64,000 nucleotides of DNA from CCMP332 sp040218795 (GTDB taxonomy: Bacteria; Bacteroidota; Bacteroidia; Cytophagales; CCMP332): positions 75,923 to 139,922 of the forward strand of contig JAVJQT010000009.1 of assembly GCA_040218795.1 (NCBI GenBank). Reading direction: 5' to 3'. Of this stretch, positions 1-9,104 are shown one piece after another. Each line of letters starts with the position of its first letter. The first letter of the stretch is position 1. The translations under genes and the position numbers were made by a program. The notes beneath the pieces are model-generated. The model did no database searches and had not been told where the DNA came from. It worked only from the letters and a program-made list of their open reading frames with translations.

Positions 1-2
1 AT

Positions 3-1613
3 ATCCATTTAAAATCCAATCTGGATTTTGAAATGCACCCCAACAGTGATATTACCTATGTCTACATTTTTGCGGTTATCGCTTTTCTCGTATTGGTCAT
101 TTCATGTACCAATTTTATAAACCTGGCAACAGCAAGAACGGCCAACAGATCAAAAGAAGTTGGAATGCGAAAAGTGATGGGTGCACACAAGGGCCAATTG
201 GTCAGTCAGTTTTTAGGCGAAACGATCTTCCAAAGTTTTGTCGCGCTATTGATCGGTATAATATTCGCCGAACTTTTGCTGAATACCTTTAACAGTTTCT
301 CCGGTAAAAGTTTTAATCACGATTTTGTACTGGACCCTTTCATGATATTTAGTTTTATTGGAATTGGACTTATCACGGGAATAATTTCAGGTATTTACCC
401 GGCTTTTTATTTATCGAGTTTCAGACCTTCAAAAGTTTTAAAAGGAGGTATAAGCCTGAGCATGCGAAAATTTGGATTCAGACAGGTTTTAGTCGTATTG
501 CAATTTTCCATTTCGATAATTTTAATCATCGGTACTATCGTGGCTTTTCAGCAATTGAGATATCTGCAAAAAGCTAATCTGGGCTTCGATGAAGAAAAAG
601 TTTTAGTCGTTCCTTTTAACAATGGTCTTCCAATTGCCAGATGGGATGCCATGTACCAGGAGTTTGTAGATCATCCGAGTATTAGCAATATGAGCGGAAC
701 TTCTCATGTTATGGGAAGTGGTCATCAAACCGATTCTTATCGTTTTGAAGGCTCACAGGAAAATCTTCAAATCGCATTTATCAATTATTCAGAAAATTTT
801 GCCGGCACCTTTGGAGTTGAGTTACTAGCAGGGCGAGATTTTCTCAAAGAGTTTAGAGGGGATACTTTATTTACGCCCGGCATCGTCAATGAGGCATTTG
901 TTCAAAAACTCGGTTTAAAATCTCCGGAAGATGCCATAAATAAAAAATTATACAAAACGCAGGATAGAACTGTCAAAATTGTTGGAGTCACAAAGAACTT
1001 TCATTTTGCTTCTTTACATCACGATGTTACTCCAATCGTTGTTGAAGGTCCAAGGGTAACACGATTTGGAATGGGCGCCAATTATTTGACTGTTCGCTTT
1101 GATGGCAAAGATTTTGAAGGTGTGAAGAGTCATACCAAAAAAGTATTGGCTGATTTTTTTCCCCATACGCCTTATGAATATTTCTTTCTCGAAGACAATC
1201 TCGACCGTTTGTATGAAACCGAGAATATCATGAGCAAGGTTATAACGACATTTTCAATATTTGCCATTGTCGTTGCTTGTATGGGTCTCCTTGGCCTGAC
1301 AGCTTTTGCCGCCGAACAAAGAACCAAAGAATTGGGCATTAGAAAAGTCTTAGGAGCAACCGAAGAAAATATCATAGTTCTACTCAGTAAAGAATTTGTT
1401 ACGCTTGTCCTGGTGGCCGTTGCTATTTCAATCCCAATATCCTGGTATGGATTAAACGCATGGCTTAATGATTTTGCCTATCGCGTAGACATACAATGGT
1501 GGATATTTCCAATAGCCGGATTGGTGGCGCTAATGGTGGCCATTACAACTGTAGGTATTCAGGCCTATAAAGCCGCTACACTGAATCCTATCGATAGCAT
1601 TTCCTATGAGTAA
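3..1613 (+). CDS. ABC transporter permease, FtsX/MacB family (5' end outside window)
   Basis: The frame is open to the left edge, so the true start lies outside; the ATG at 33 is internal. The visible part has the layout of the MacB/FtsX permeases common in Bacteroidota: a block of four membrane helices (first at about 47-115, fourth at about 480-545), a long periplasmic MacB-type region, then three C-terminal helices (about 1230-1310, 1380-1450, 1495-1560) and the usual ending with NPID. The family passes conformational change from an ATPase to periplasmic substrates such as lipoproteins, peptides or drugs. No ATPase gene is visible, so the substrate cannot be named. Two FtsX modules in one chain fit the roughly 800-residue family form. 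Confidence 0.9.
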   Translation: MHLKSNLDFEMHPNSDITYVYIFAVIAFLVLVISCTNFINLATARTANRSKEVGMRKVMGAHKGQLVSQFLGETIFQSFVALLIGIIFAELLLNTFNSFSGKSFNHDFVLDPFMIFSFIGIGLITGIISGIYPAFYLSSFRPSKVLKGGISLSMRKFGFRQVLVVLQFSISIILIIGTIVAFQQLRYLQKANLGFDEEKVLVVPFNNGLPIARWDAMYQEFVDHPSISNMSGTSHVMGSGHQTDSYRFEGSQENLQIAFINYSENFAGTFGVELLAGRDFLKEFRGDTLFTPGIVNEAFVQKLGLKSPEDAINKKLYKTQDRTVKIVGVTKNFHFASLHHDVTPIVVEGPRVTRFGMGANYLTVRFDGKDFEGVKSHTKKVLADFFPHTPYEYFFLEDNLDRLYETENIMSKVITTFSIFAIVVACMGLLGLTAFAAEQRTKELGIRKVLGATEENIIVLLSKEFVTLVLVAVAISIPISWYGLNAWLNDFAYRVDIQWWIFPIAGLVALMVAITTVGIQAYKAATLNPIDSISYE

Positions 1614-1689
1614 AAATTTTTAGTTTTCTGAATTGATGGCATATTGCTAATTGCTATTAACTTGCGATTTCAAATCAATAGACAATGTA

Positions 1690-2541
1690 ATGCGCGACAA
1701 GCTGTTTTTCAGATATTTCACCTACCTGGATAATCTGTTTAGAAAAATAGACAGAAAACACATACGCAGAACCAGAAATATTCAATTTATACCCGGTTTT
1801 CCAAATCGGCGGGGAGGTAAATTATCCTATGCGGAATGGGCCCATGTCATCGGAATATTTCAGACACTTTTTTATCATATTATACCTAAAAAAAGTGGGA
1901 ATCAGGTATTGGATATTGGCTGTGGAACCGGACTTTTGGGCATTGCAGTTGAGCCTTTTACAAAAGAAGGTGGCTCTTACATTGGATTAGATGTGATGCC
2001 TTATGAGATTGAATTTAACAAAAAGCATTATAGTCAAAATAATTTCTCTTTTGTACATTTTGATCTTTCTAACCCCTCATATGTCACTACGCAAAGCGAT
2101 GAACTTAAACCCTGGCCGGTAGAATCCAATAGCAAAGACTTGATTTGCGCACTTTCGGTTTGGACCCATTTAAGAGAAGAAGATTCCTTATTCTATTTTA
2201 AAGAAGTTCAGCGTGTTTTAAAACCCGGTGGAAAAGCCATGATATCCTTCTTCTATCTGGATGATGAATACAAAAAATCTCTAAACATTAGAGAGAATAA
2301 AACAGGTAGATATCACGCATCAGGGCAGAAAAAATGGATTTTTGATAAGGCCGCTTACGATTCAAAAAATTGGTTTTGCCCGGAATGGGTTGATACGCCT
2401 GAAGATGCAATTGGAATCAATAAGGAAGCTTTCCAAAAGTTATTATCTACTTCGGGATTAAAGTTAAATAAGTACTATCCCGGCAACTGGAAGGAAATTC
2501 CGGGGCTATATTTCCAGGATGTCCTGGTTTTTGAAAAATAA
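1690..2541 (+). CDS. Class I SAM-dependent methyltransferase
   Basis: The Rossmann SAM-binding motif I, VLDIGCGTG, lies at about residues 73-81. An acidic residue follows in GLDVM (motif II), and LKPGGKAMISFF near residue 178 matches the post-motif strand of Methyltransf_11/25 enzymes. I chose the ATG at 1690; an upstream TTG at 1651 would add 13 residues with no visible homology feature. The N-terminal 60 residues are basic and aromatic (RKIDRKHIRRTRN). The substrate is unknown. The gene stands alone between a permease and a convergent redoxin gene, so context gives no help. Confidence 0.8.
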   Translation: MRDKLFFRYFTYLDNLFRKIDRKHIRRTRNIQFIPGFPNRRGGKLSYAEWAHVIGIFQTLFYHIIPKKSGNQVLDIGCGTGLLGIAVEPFTKEGGSYIGLDVMPYEIEFNKKHYSQNNFSFVHFDLSNPSYVTTQSDELKPWPVESNSKDLICALSVWTHLREEDSLFYFKEVQRVLKPGGKAMISFFYLDDEYKKSLNIRENKTGRYHASGQKKWIFDKAAYDSKNWFCPEWVDTPEDAIGINKEAFQKLLSTSGLKLNKYYPGNWKEIPGLYFQDVLVFEK

Positions 2542-2546
2542 ATCTT

Positions 2547-3044
2547 CTATTCGCAACATGCAATTTCCCAGTAATTGGGGCGGTCCGCAGCCGAATCATG
2601 TATAAATTGATCGATGATCTTTTCATTTTCGAGGAGAAAGATTCCCGGCATTTGAAAGCCGTTGCCTTTTAGCCAGCCAATGCCATGTCCTTTGATGACA
2701 CCGGCGGTTAATCCTCTCCACCATACCTTCATTCCAAATAGCTGACTGACGGTACCCTGCTCTAAACCCCAGGCAGTGTACAAATCCATTTCAGGATTGC
2801 TTATTCTTGGTAGATCATCCAAACCGTATTCAGAAAGTACATTTTTTGCCTCATCCTCCCCTACCATATGCACCAGCACAATCATGACTCCTTTTTGCTC
2901 AATGCTTTTTCTAAGTTTTGATATATCGGATAACATTTCTCGGCAAAATGTACATCCGAAATGTCTTAAAAATACCAACATCACACGTGAGTCATGTGAA
3001 TATTCATAAATAGATATTCCTTTATTGCTTTTAGCGTCTTGCAT
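2547..3044 (-). CDS. Redoxin-like (AhpC/TSA, SelL-type) protein
   Basis: A thioredoxin-fold protein of 165 residues with a CxxC pair, C31-T-F-C34, after a hydrophobic strand (VMLVFLRHFG). This position is typical of peroxiredoxin-like SelL/PRX_like2 proteins, where selenocysteine or cysteine is the redox residue. The rest (MIVLVHMVGEDEA, then an IIDQF ending) fits the same fold. There is no signal peptide, so it should be cytoplasmic. It is the last gene of a leftward three-gene unit and overlaps its upstream neighbour by 14 nt. The unit diverges from a photolyase gene, which suggests a role in light or oxidative stress (inference). Confidence 0.75.
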   Translation of the reverse strand: MQDAKSNKGISIYEYSHDSRVMLVFLRHFGCTFCREMLSDISKLRKSIEQKGVMIVLVHMVGEDEAKNVLSEYGLDDLPRISNPEMDLYTAWGLEQGTVSQLFGMKVWWRGLTAGVIKGHGIGWLKGNGFQMPGIFLLENEKIIDQFIHDSAADRPNYWEIACCE

Positions 3045-3441
3045 AACTTATCTGATTTTTTGATGCTTTGTAAGCTTCATACAACAAAATTCCAAAGGGC
3101 AGCCACCATATTATATCGTTAAACATTATAATAAGTCCCCATTTAAAAGGAAATACCTCTTGGGCTAAATACCAGGCAAAACCTATCGGTCCAAATAGCT
3201 TGCCCAGAAAGCCGACTAATACAATTGGCCAATGCCGCTTGGGGTCGCCGGCTGCTATCCAATACCCCAATCCATATACACCTACAATCATTCCAACGCA
3301 TTGCCAGATCATAGGATAAAGCGGAAGTTCCATTCCCGCCATTTCAAAAAATAAATTGGGGAATATAATTGTGACCAATCCAAAAAGCATATTGTAAATT
3401 CCCGCTATTCTTAAAATGAATTTTCCTTGTGTTTCCGTCAT
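3031..3441 (-). CDS. Four-helix small integral membrane protein
   Basis: Starting at the ATG 3441-3439 (MTETQGKFILRIAG), the product has 136 residues and four hydrophobic segments: about 10-32, 42-60, 70-90 and 100-122. The open frame runs further upstream to 3600, but that stretch is polar, lies wholly inside the neighbouring gene and lacks membrane character, so I reject it. The start codon overlaps the stop of the upstream gene as ATGA, a sign of translational coupling. Similar small membrane proteins often sit beside photolyase genes in Bacteroidota and other bacteria. The function is unknown. Confidence 0.7.
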   Translation of the reverse strand: MTETQGKFILRIAGIYNMLFGLVTIIFPNLFFEMAGMELPLYPMIWQCVGMIVGVYGLGYWIAAGDPKRHWPIVLVGFLGKLFGPIGFAWYLAQEVFPFKWGLIIMFNDIIWWLPFGILLYEAYKASKNQISYARR

Positions 3442-3872
3442 GCTGAAAGAGTAAATACCCAAAAAAGAAGGATAATGCGTATGGTCCAAAGAATAGTTCT
3501 TATCCAATTGGTCTTGATCAATTTTCTTATATCCGGTTCTGTTTTTGTTCTGCTGAGTTTGGTATGTAAAGGAACCTGAAGAAAAAAAGTACTTATCCAA
3601 ATCCCAGTCAATAGTATCAGATTTAACCAGAAATAAGGCAATTCATGGGAAGAAGCCATAATTATTAATACCACAGCAGTGCCAAGCTCTAATAGCATTG
3701 CGGGCATAATTAAAAAAGAACTTAGTCTGACATGTTCTTTTTCATAGCTGGCAAAATTTTTCTCCTCTACCAAAGCAAATAGTGGATAATGTATAATTTG
3801 AACAAACCAAATGACCCCGAACATTAGGGCTGTGCTCAAAAGGTGAATAAAAAGGCTTAAGGTATATACCAT
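3438..3872 (-). CDS. Small multi-pass membrane protein, unknown function
   Basis: The product has 144 residues and four predicted membrane helices (about 4-28, 50-72, 78-98, 122-142). The N-terminal helix carries a histidine in LFIHLLSTALMFG and another in QIIHYPLF. A basic loop (KLSRTKTEPDIRK) precedes the last helix. It is the first gene of the leftward unit 3872-2547, about 50 nt from the divergent photolyase, so the two directions may share a control region. I do not recognise the family with confidence. His residues within helices make a haem- or quinone-binding role conceivable, but this is speculation. Confidence 0.7.
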   Translation of the reverse strand: MVYTLSLFIHLLSTALMFGVIWFVQIIHYPLFALVEEKNFASYEKEHVRLSSFLIMPAMLLELGTAVVLIIMASSHELPYFWLNLILLTGIWISTFFLQVPLHTKLSRTKTEPDIRKLIKTNWIRTILWTIRIILLFWVFTLSA

Positions 3873-3924
3873 ACAAATTCAAAAACATGAACGCCCGGTA
3901 ATTGTTTATCAATAAATTAAAAAT

Positions 3925-5451
3925 TTGAAGACACTAAGACTCATACTTGGCGATCAACTCAATGAAAGACATTCCTGGTTTGCAGATAAAGATGATTCTG
4001 TGCTCTATGTACTCATGGAGATTAAAGCAGAATCAGACTATGTAAAACACCATATTCAGAAAATACTTGGATTTTTTGCTGCTATGCGGAGTTTCAGTGA
4101 AAAAATTGAAGCGGATGGCCATCGGGTGAAATACTTTAAAATCTCCGATAAAGACAATCAACACAGCTTTGAGAAAAATATTAAATCTCTGATCAAAAAA
4201 CACAACATAAAAAAGCTGGAATATCAGGAGGCAGATGAATACCGGCTCGATCATTTATTAAAGTCCTTGTCAGGAAAATTGAATATAGAAACACGGGTTT
4301 TCAGTTCCGAACACTTTATTGCAGAGCGCAATGAGGTAGCCGACTTCTTTGGAAATAAAGCTTATTTGATGGAAAGTTTTTACCAACACATGAGAAAAAA
4401 ACACAATATTCTCATGGACGGTGCCAAACCTGAAGGCGGCTCCTGGAATTACGATCAGCAAAATCGAAAGAAAATTCCTAAAGGCATGGAAATTCCGGAG
4501 CCCTACACTTTTCAATACGATTTGTCCTTGATAAAAGAGGAGATAGACAATGCAGGATTGGATTATTTTGGAAATGCAGACGAAAAAAACTTTATCTGGC
4601 CAATTTACAGAAACGATGGTCTAAAGCTCTTAAGGGAATTTATTTCAAATAATCTTAAAAACTTTGGCCCTTATCAGGATGCTATGGGAGAAAAAAGCTG
4701 GTCCAATTTTCATTCCCGTTTATCCTTTGCCCTGAATTTAAAAATGATTTCACCCGTAGAGGTAATCGAAATAATTGAAGAGGCCTATGAGGAATTGGAT
4801 GAAGAACATTTATCATCTGTTGAAGGATTTATTCGGCAAATTTTGGGTTGGCGTGAATATATGCGTGGAATCTACTGGGCTAAAATGCCGGCTTATGAAA
4901 AGGAGAATTTTTTTGGGTTCAGCAATTCATTGCCCAAATTTTTCTGGACCGGAAAAACAAACATGAAATGCCTCGAGCATTCCATTGGCCAATCACTGGA
5001 CTTTGCCTATGCGCATCATATTCAGCGTTTGATGGTTACAGGTAATTTTGCATTGCTTATGGAATGCGATCCCGATGAAGTGGATGCCTGGTATTTGGGA
5101 GTGTATATCGATGCCATTCAATGGGTGGAAATAACCAATACACGCGGCATGAGTCAATATGCTGATGGTGGATTGCTTTCTTCAAAGCCTTATATCTCCA
5201 GCGCCAATTACATCAATAAAATGAGCGCTTATTGCGGAAACTGCAAATACGATCACAAGATAAAGTACGGTGAAAATGCATGCCCCTTTAATTCATTGTA
5301 TTGGAATTTCCTCGACATGCAAAAAGATAAACTCAAAGGAAATCCGCGCATGGGCATGATGTATAATCTTCTTAATAAAATGGACAATCAAGAGAAATCC
5401 AAAATTATTGAGCAAGCAAATTTTTATTTAGAAAACAGAGATAATCTTTAA
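3925..5451 (+). CDS. Iron-sulfur bacterial cryptochrome/photolyase (FeS-BCP, PhrB type)
   Basis: The 508-residue length and N-terminus (LRLILGDQLN) match the photolyase-related family that includes Agrobacterium PhrB, a (6-4) photolyase with FAD, a lumazine antenna and a [4Fe-4S] cluster. All four cluster cysteines are visible: C349 (MKCLEH), C437 and C440 (CGNC), C453 (ACPFN), almost the same numbers as the PhrB ligands at 350, 438, 441 and 454. The FAD-domain motif QILGWREYMRG is near residue 303. Translation must start at TTG 3925 because no ATG precedes the conserved start. It leads a photolyase - DUF2256 - DASH cryptochrome series. The precise lesion repaired is inferred from family. Confidence 0.93.
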   Translation: MKTLRLILGDQLNERHSWFADKDDSVLYVLMEIKAESDYVKHHIQKILGFFAAMRSFSEKIEADGHRVKYFKISDKDNQHSFEKNIKSLIKKHNIKKLEYQEADEYRLDHLLKSLSGKLNIETRVFSSEHFIAERNEVADFFGNKAYLMESFYQHMRKKHNILMDGAKPEGGSWNYDQQNRKKIPKGMEIPEPYTFQYDLSLIKEEIDNAGLDYFGNADEKNFIWPIYRNDGLKLLREFISNNLKNFGPYQDAMGEKSWSNFHSRLSFALNLKMISPVEVIEIIEEAYEELDEEHLSSVEGFIRQILGWREYMRGIYWAKMPAYEKENFFGFSNSLPKFFWTGKTNMKCLEHSIGQSLDFAYAHHIQRLMVTGNFALLMECDPDEVDAWYLGVYIDAIQWVEITNTRGMSQYADGGLLSSKPYISSANYINKMSAYCGNCKYDHKIKYGENACPFNSLYWNFLDMQKDKLKGNPRMGMMYNLLNKMDNQEKSKIIEQANFYLENRDNL

Positions 5452-5504
5452 CCGGTAAAGAACAAAAGGCCCTTAATGGCATTAAGTAAATAGACCAATT
5501 TGAA

Positions 5505-5654
5505 TTGCATAAGAAGGAAAAATTACCTGAAAAAATTTGCCCGGTTTGCAAAAAACCCTTTGTCTGGAGAAAAAAATGGAGAATTAACTGGGAAAAGGTA
5601 AAATACTGTAGTGAACGATGTAAAAGGAATAAGTTGAGTTCAAAGAATGAATAA
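5505..5654 (+). CDS. DUF2256 zinc-ribbon microprotein
   Basis: A 49-codon gene read from TTG 5505; an in-frame TAA lies 6 codons upstream and there is no ATG. The product has the DUF2256 pattern: LPEKICPVC, then FVWRKKW, then VKYCSERCKR. The four cysteines (12, 15, 35, 39; CPVC and CSERC) should bind one zinc. DUF2256 proteins are known mainly as neighbours of cryptochrome/photolyase genes, and here it sits between two of them, overlapping the start of the second by 8 nt. The function is unknown; basic and tryptophan residues between the cysteine pairs would suit nucleic-acid or partner binding. Confidence 0.88.
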   Translation: MHKKEKLPEKICPVCKKPFVWRKKWRINWEKVKYCSERCKRNKLSSKNE

Positions 5655-7068
5655 GAGAGCTTTAGTTTGGTTTAGAAATGATCTGCGTATATCCGATCAC
5701 GAGGCTTTGTACAAAGCCTCAGTAAAGCACAATGAATTGTTGTGCCTGTATTGCTTTGACCCGAGAAATTTTGAAAATAACTCTATCGGTTTAAAACGAA
5801 CAGGGAAATTCAGAGCCAATTTTTTAATTCAAAGTGTTTTGAATCTTAAAGCATCAATTAATTCCAAAGGCGGAGAGCTTTGTATAGTTCAGGAAAAACC
5901 GGAAGCTATCATTCCCAAACTTTGCAAAACCTTAAATATCCAGGACGTCTATTTTCATGAAGAGTCCGGAACGGAAGAACAGCAGATCGTAGATAGTTTG
6001 GAAAAAATACTCTTCACTAATAATATAAACACACACAAATTTTGGGGCTCAACGCTTTTTCATAAAGATGATCTCCCCTTTCCTGTAAATCACTGTCCCG
6101 ATGTTTTTTCGTCATTTAGAAAACAATTGGAAAAAGAAGTACCAGTTCGCTCCGTATTTCCCGAACCTCAGCAATTAAAGGGCATAAATGCACAGCCTGA
6201 TACGGAGGTGCCATCTTTATTTCAATTGGGATTGGAAGAAATCCAGGAAGACTCAAGGACGGCATTTCCATTTGAAGGAGGTGAAAGCGCCGGTATGAGG
6301 CATCTCAATTCATACATCTGGGACAAAGAGCTGATTAAAACGTATAAAGAAACCAGGAACGGACTTATCGGCCCTGACTATTCTTCAAAGTTTTCTCCAT
6401 GGCTTGCCAACGGTGCTTTGAGTCCAAGGGTAATATTTCAGGAAGTAAAAAAATACGAATCTCAAAAAATTAAAAACAAATCCACCTATTGGCTGGTTTT
6501 TGAATTAATCTGGAGAGATTTTTTCAATATACAAGCTCAAAAACTTGGTAGTAGACTTTTCAAATTGGAGGGCGCCAAGGAGCTACAAAAAAGTTGGCAA
6601 ACTGATGAAGGGTTGTTTGAAATGTGGAAGAACGGTATGACGGGTATACCCTTCATCGATGCCAACATGTTAGAACTCAAACACACGGGATTCATGTCGA
6701 ATCGCGGAAGGCAAAACGTGGCCAGCTTTCTTACCAAAGACCTTAATATTAACTGGCTTTGGGGTGCCGAATATTTTGAATCCATGCTTATCGACCACGA
6801 TGTATGTAGCAATTATGGCAATTGGCAATATGTAGCCGGAGTTGGTGCTGATCCGCGGGAAGACCGCTATTTTAATGTTTTAAAACAATCTTTGACCTAC
6901 GATCAAAAAGGAAGTTTTATTAGAAAATGGATTCCCGAATTGAGTCCTTTATCCGATCATTATTTGCACAGAGCCTTTAAATTGAGCGACAAAGAAAAAA
7001 AGGAATTGGGATTGAAGTATCCTTCAGCTGATTTTATACCTCAAGCATTTAAAAATTATATGTCCTAA
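5647..7068 (+). CDS. DASH-type cryptochrome/photolyase
   Basis: A 473-residue protein opening with the photolyase signature LVWFRNDLRISDHEAL. The antenna domain covers about residues 1-130. The FAD-binding helical domain follows, with FSPWLANGALSPR near 247 and a DHDVCSNYGNWQYVAGVGADPR-type block from about 380, which is typical of the DASH group. Members repair cyclobutane dimers in single-stranded or looped DNA and may act as light sensors. The start at 5647 lies inside the DUF2256 gene, so the two are probably co-translated. There is no C-terminal extension of the signalling-cryptochrome type. Only the paired Fe-S photolyase and a few small genes accompany it. Confidence 0.9.
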   Translation: MNKRALVWFRNDLRISDHEALYKASVKHNELLCLYCFDPRNFENNSIGLKRTGKFRANFLIQSVLNLKASINSKGGELCIVQEKPEAIIPKLCKTLNIQDVYFHEESGTEEQQIVDSLEKILFTNNINTHKFWGSTLFHKDDLPFPVNHCPDVFSSFRKQLEKEVPVRSVFPEPQQLKGINAQPDTEVPSLFQLGLEEIQEDSRTAFPFEGGESAGMRHLNSYIWDKELIKTYKETRNGLIGPDYSSKFSPWLANGALSPRVIFQEVKKYESQKIKNKSTYWLVFELIWRDFFNIQAQKLGSRLFKLEGAKELQKSWQTDEGLFEMWKNGMTGIPFIDANMLELKHTGFMSNRGRQNVASFLTKDLNINWLWGAEYFESMLIDHDVCSNYGNWQYVAGVGADPREDRYFNVLKQSLTYDQKGSFIRKWIPELSPLSDHYLHRAFKLSDKEKKELGLKYPSADFIPQAFKNYMS

Positions 7069-7094
7069 GCTCAATTGGAATTAATTGTGCTTTA

Positions 7095-7934
7095 TCAATA
7101 TTTCTGGATAATCAGATAGTTTCCTGCTCCCCAAAATTTTTCTCTATCAGTAATTACCAGAGCGTGTTGATAATTCTTTGATTTTATGATATAACTGTTT
7201 TCAGGATGAGGCGTTACCAATTCAATTTTTTTAGCACTGAATAATAGGGAGTCCATCTCATCTTTTCTGATTTGAGTAAATAATGAATCCGGGGCATTGG
7301 CATTTACAACTTTTACTTTACCCAATCCAATAAAGCCACCTTCATTTTCTACGATGCCCTTATCTTTTAGCTCTTTTGAATAGCCAATAAAATAATAGGC
7401 CCTGTTTAAAATTGCATTGAGGTCTTTTGTTAAGGCGACTTGTTCGTCTAGCTTATGATTAAGTTCCAAATATTCATTTTCCCTTTTCAAAAGATCCAGT
7501 ATCGCCTCACCTAATTCTGCTTCAAGGATTAGGATTTCTTCGCTTTTTTCTTTGGACGTTTTCCTTAATGTGCTCAGTTGAGCATCTAGGGCGAATATTT
7601 TAAGTTTGGAATTTCTTATTAGCTCGTCTACTGCTTTTAGTCTTGATTTTATTTCTGATTGGATATTCGCATCTTTATTTATTTCAGAATCGAGTTTGCC
7701 AATAATAGAGCTGCTTATATCTATTTCCTTAAGGTTATTGTTTATTTCTTTTAAAAATTTCCTATAGTCTTTTATTGAGGAATTTAGCTTAATTTCTTTT
7801 TTTCTGTAAGCCTCGTTTTCCTGTTCTAATACCGTGATTCTTTCTTTTAACTCAAGGTTTTCTTTTTTGGTTTTAGTCTGGCATGACGAAAAAAATAGAA
7901 AGACAGATGTGATTATTAATATATAAGTTTTCAT
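7095..7934 (-). CDS. Coiled-coil lipoprotein, unknown function
   Basis: The start MKTYILIITSVFLFFSSC is a lipoprotein signal with a lipobox ending in Cys18, so the mature protein is lipid-anchored. Residues about 22-185 form a long charged heptad-rich coiled coil (repeats of LEQENE, LDSEIN, LEAELGE). A compact C-terminal domain (about 190-279) contains KVKVVNANAPDSLF and ends KFWGAGNYLIIQKY. Long periplasmic coiled coils of this kind often act as spacers or oligomerisation rods. The gene is monocistronic, convergent with the cryptochrome gene and separated from it by 26 nt. I do not recognise a named family. Confidence 0.7.
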   Translation of the reverse strand: MKTYILIITSVFLFFSSCQTKTKKENLELKERITVLEQENEAYRKKEIKLNSSIKDYRKFLKEINNNLKEIDISSSIIGKLDSEINKDANIQSEIKSRLKAVDELIRNSKLKIFALDAQLSTLRKTSKEKSEEILILEAELGEAILDLLKRENEYLELNHKLDEQVALTKDLNAILNRAYYFIGYSKELKDKGIVENEGGFIGLGKVKVVNANAPDSLFTQIRKDEMDSLLFSAKKIELVTPHPENSYIIKSKNYQHALVITDREKFWGAGNYLIIQKY

Positions 7935-8070
7935 AAGTTAGAATTAATACTTTAGACCCTATTTATAAAACAAATTCTATTGCATATTCATCTCATTAGA
8001 AGAAAATCTTTCAGGCAAAATGTGAGTAATAAATAAAATTGATTTAATTGGAATCTCATTTTAATAATAC

Positions 8071-8796
8071 ATGTTCAAATCCGGCTATTTGTTACGTTCT
8101 CTCAAACCCGGAACGGGGGTTTTAAAAATTTTGCGTTACGCAGTAGGTGAAATTGCTCTCGTGGTATGCGGGATTTTGGTAGCGGTATCGCTAAACAACT
8201 GGAATGAAAGCCTTAAGGAACAACAGGCGGTTGAGAACTCATTGGAAATTGTGCTTGAAGAATTAAAATCAGATACAGCGAGTTTAAATAATGTATTGAA
8301 AGTATATGAAAGGAAGGAAAAACGATTTAATCATATTTTATTTGATAGTTTACTAAGCGATTCATTGCCATGCCCGGGCTGCGGCTTAATTACCAATTTC
8401 AGATTATTTAAAGTAAGTCAAAGGGGATTTTATCGCTTAATGGAGTACAATGACATAGACTACGTGAAGTCTGACACAGTGATCAGCCAACTATTGGAAT
8501 TTTACAGTGTGATTGACAGAACCCTTCCCGTGATAAGGTCAAGTATAGAGGATGACGTTTTTGATGTATTAAAACACTGGCGCGATAATTACGATTGGTT
8601 TTATACCATTCAATCAGGGAGTCCAAATCAGGAGTACTACGATTATATTAAAACGAGTAACGATTATAAAAACAGAGTGGCTTATCAGTACATCATGATT
8701 TATCAGAATTATATACCCTTCTTAAGCAATATCAGATCAAATTCCATTGAATTTATCGATTTGCTCGAACAACGAAAGCTGAAAAACGATAATTAG
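8071..8796 (+). CDS. DUF6090 family membrane protein
   Basis: Residues about 20-45 contain the hallmark of this Bacteroidota family: ILRYAVGEIALVVCGILVAVSLNNWNE, a single membrane helix followed by an NNWNE turn. The rest is a soluble, mostly helical domain with many acidic residues and a CPGCG pair near residue 108, which is unusual for such a protein and might bind a metal or form a disulfide. The length (241) is normal. Function is unknown in the family. No operon partner is visible on either side. Confidence 0.8.
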   Translation: MFKSGYLLRSLKPGTGVLKILRYAVGEIALVVCGILVAVSLNNWNESLKEQQAVENSLEIVLEELKSDTASLNNVLKVYERKEKRFNHILFDSLLSDSLPCPGCGLITNFRLFKVSQRGFYRLMEYNDIDYVKSDTVISQLLEFYSVIDRTLPVIRSSIEDDVFDVLKHWRDNYDWFYTIQSGSPNQEYYDYIKTSNDYKNRVAYQYIMIYQNYIPFLSNIRSNSIEFIDLLEQRKLKNDN

Positions 8797-9104
8797 ATTT
8801 ATAGCGACAACAGGTTAACCACCTCTTTCCTTAGTGCAAGATTTGCAATATTCATTTTTACCACTGTCGAAAAACTCTCGAATTTTTTTTCAATAGAACA
8901 GAATACATTACGATAATGGCATTTTCGATAAATATTCAGAAAAATAAATTAGAAACATTTTAGGAATGTGATACTTATACTCCCTATTGTCGAAGGGTAT
9001 TTGGATGAAGGTGTTAAGGGGATTCCTCTGTCCTATTTCGAGCGAGGGTTTGCAATAGCAGAAAAATTTATATTCTTACTTTTAAAATTATAATATCTAG
9101 CTGA
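8797..9104. other. Intergenic region, 308 bp, no gene seen
   Basis: No open frame with coding character. AT-rich with short homopolymers. Near 9039-9060 there is a short inverted repeat CTATT...AATAG around a CGAGCGAGGG core, too weak to call a terminator. No clear TAnnTTTG box was found before the trmH-type gene. It may hold decayed sequence, since the genes on both sides are accessory. Confidence 0.4.

Noticed and set aside
3442..3600. 53-codon upstream extension of the small membrane gene
   Set aside because: It lies entirely within the upstream gene and is polar; the ATG at 3441 gives the ATGA coupling and a clean membrane start.
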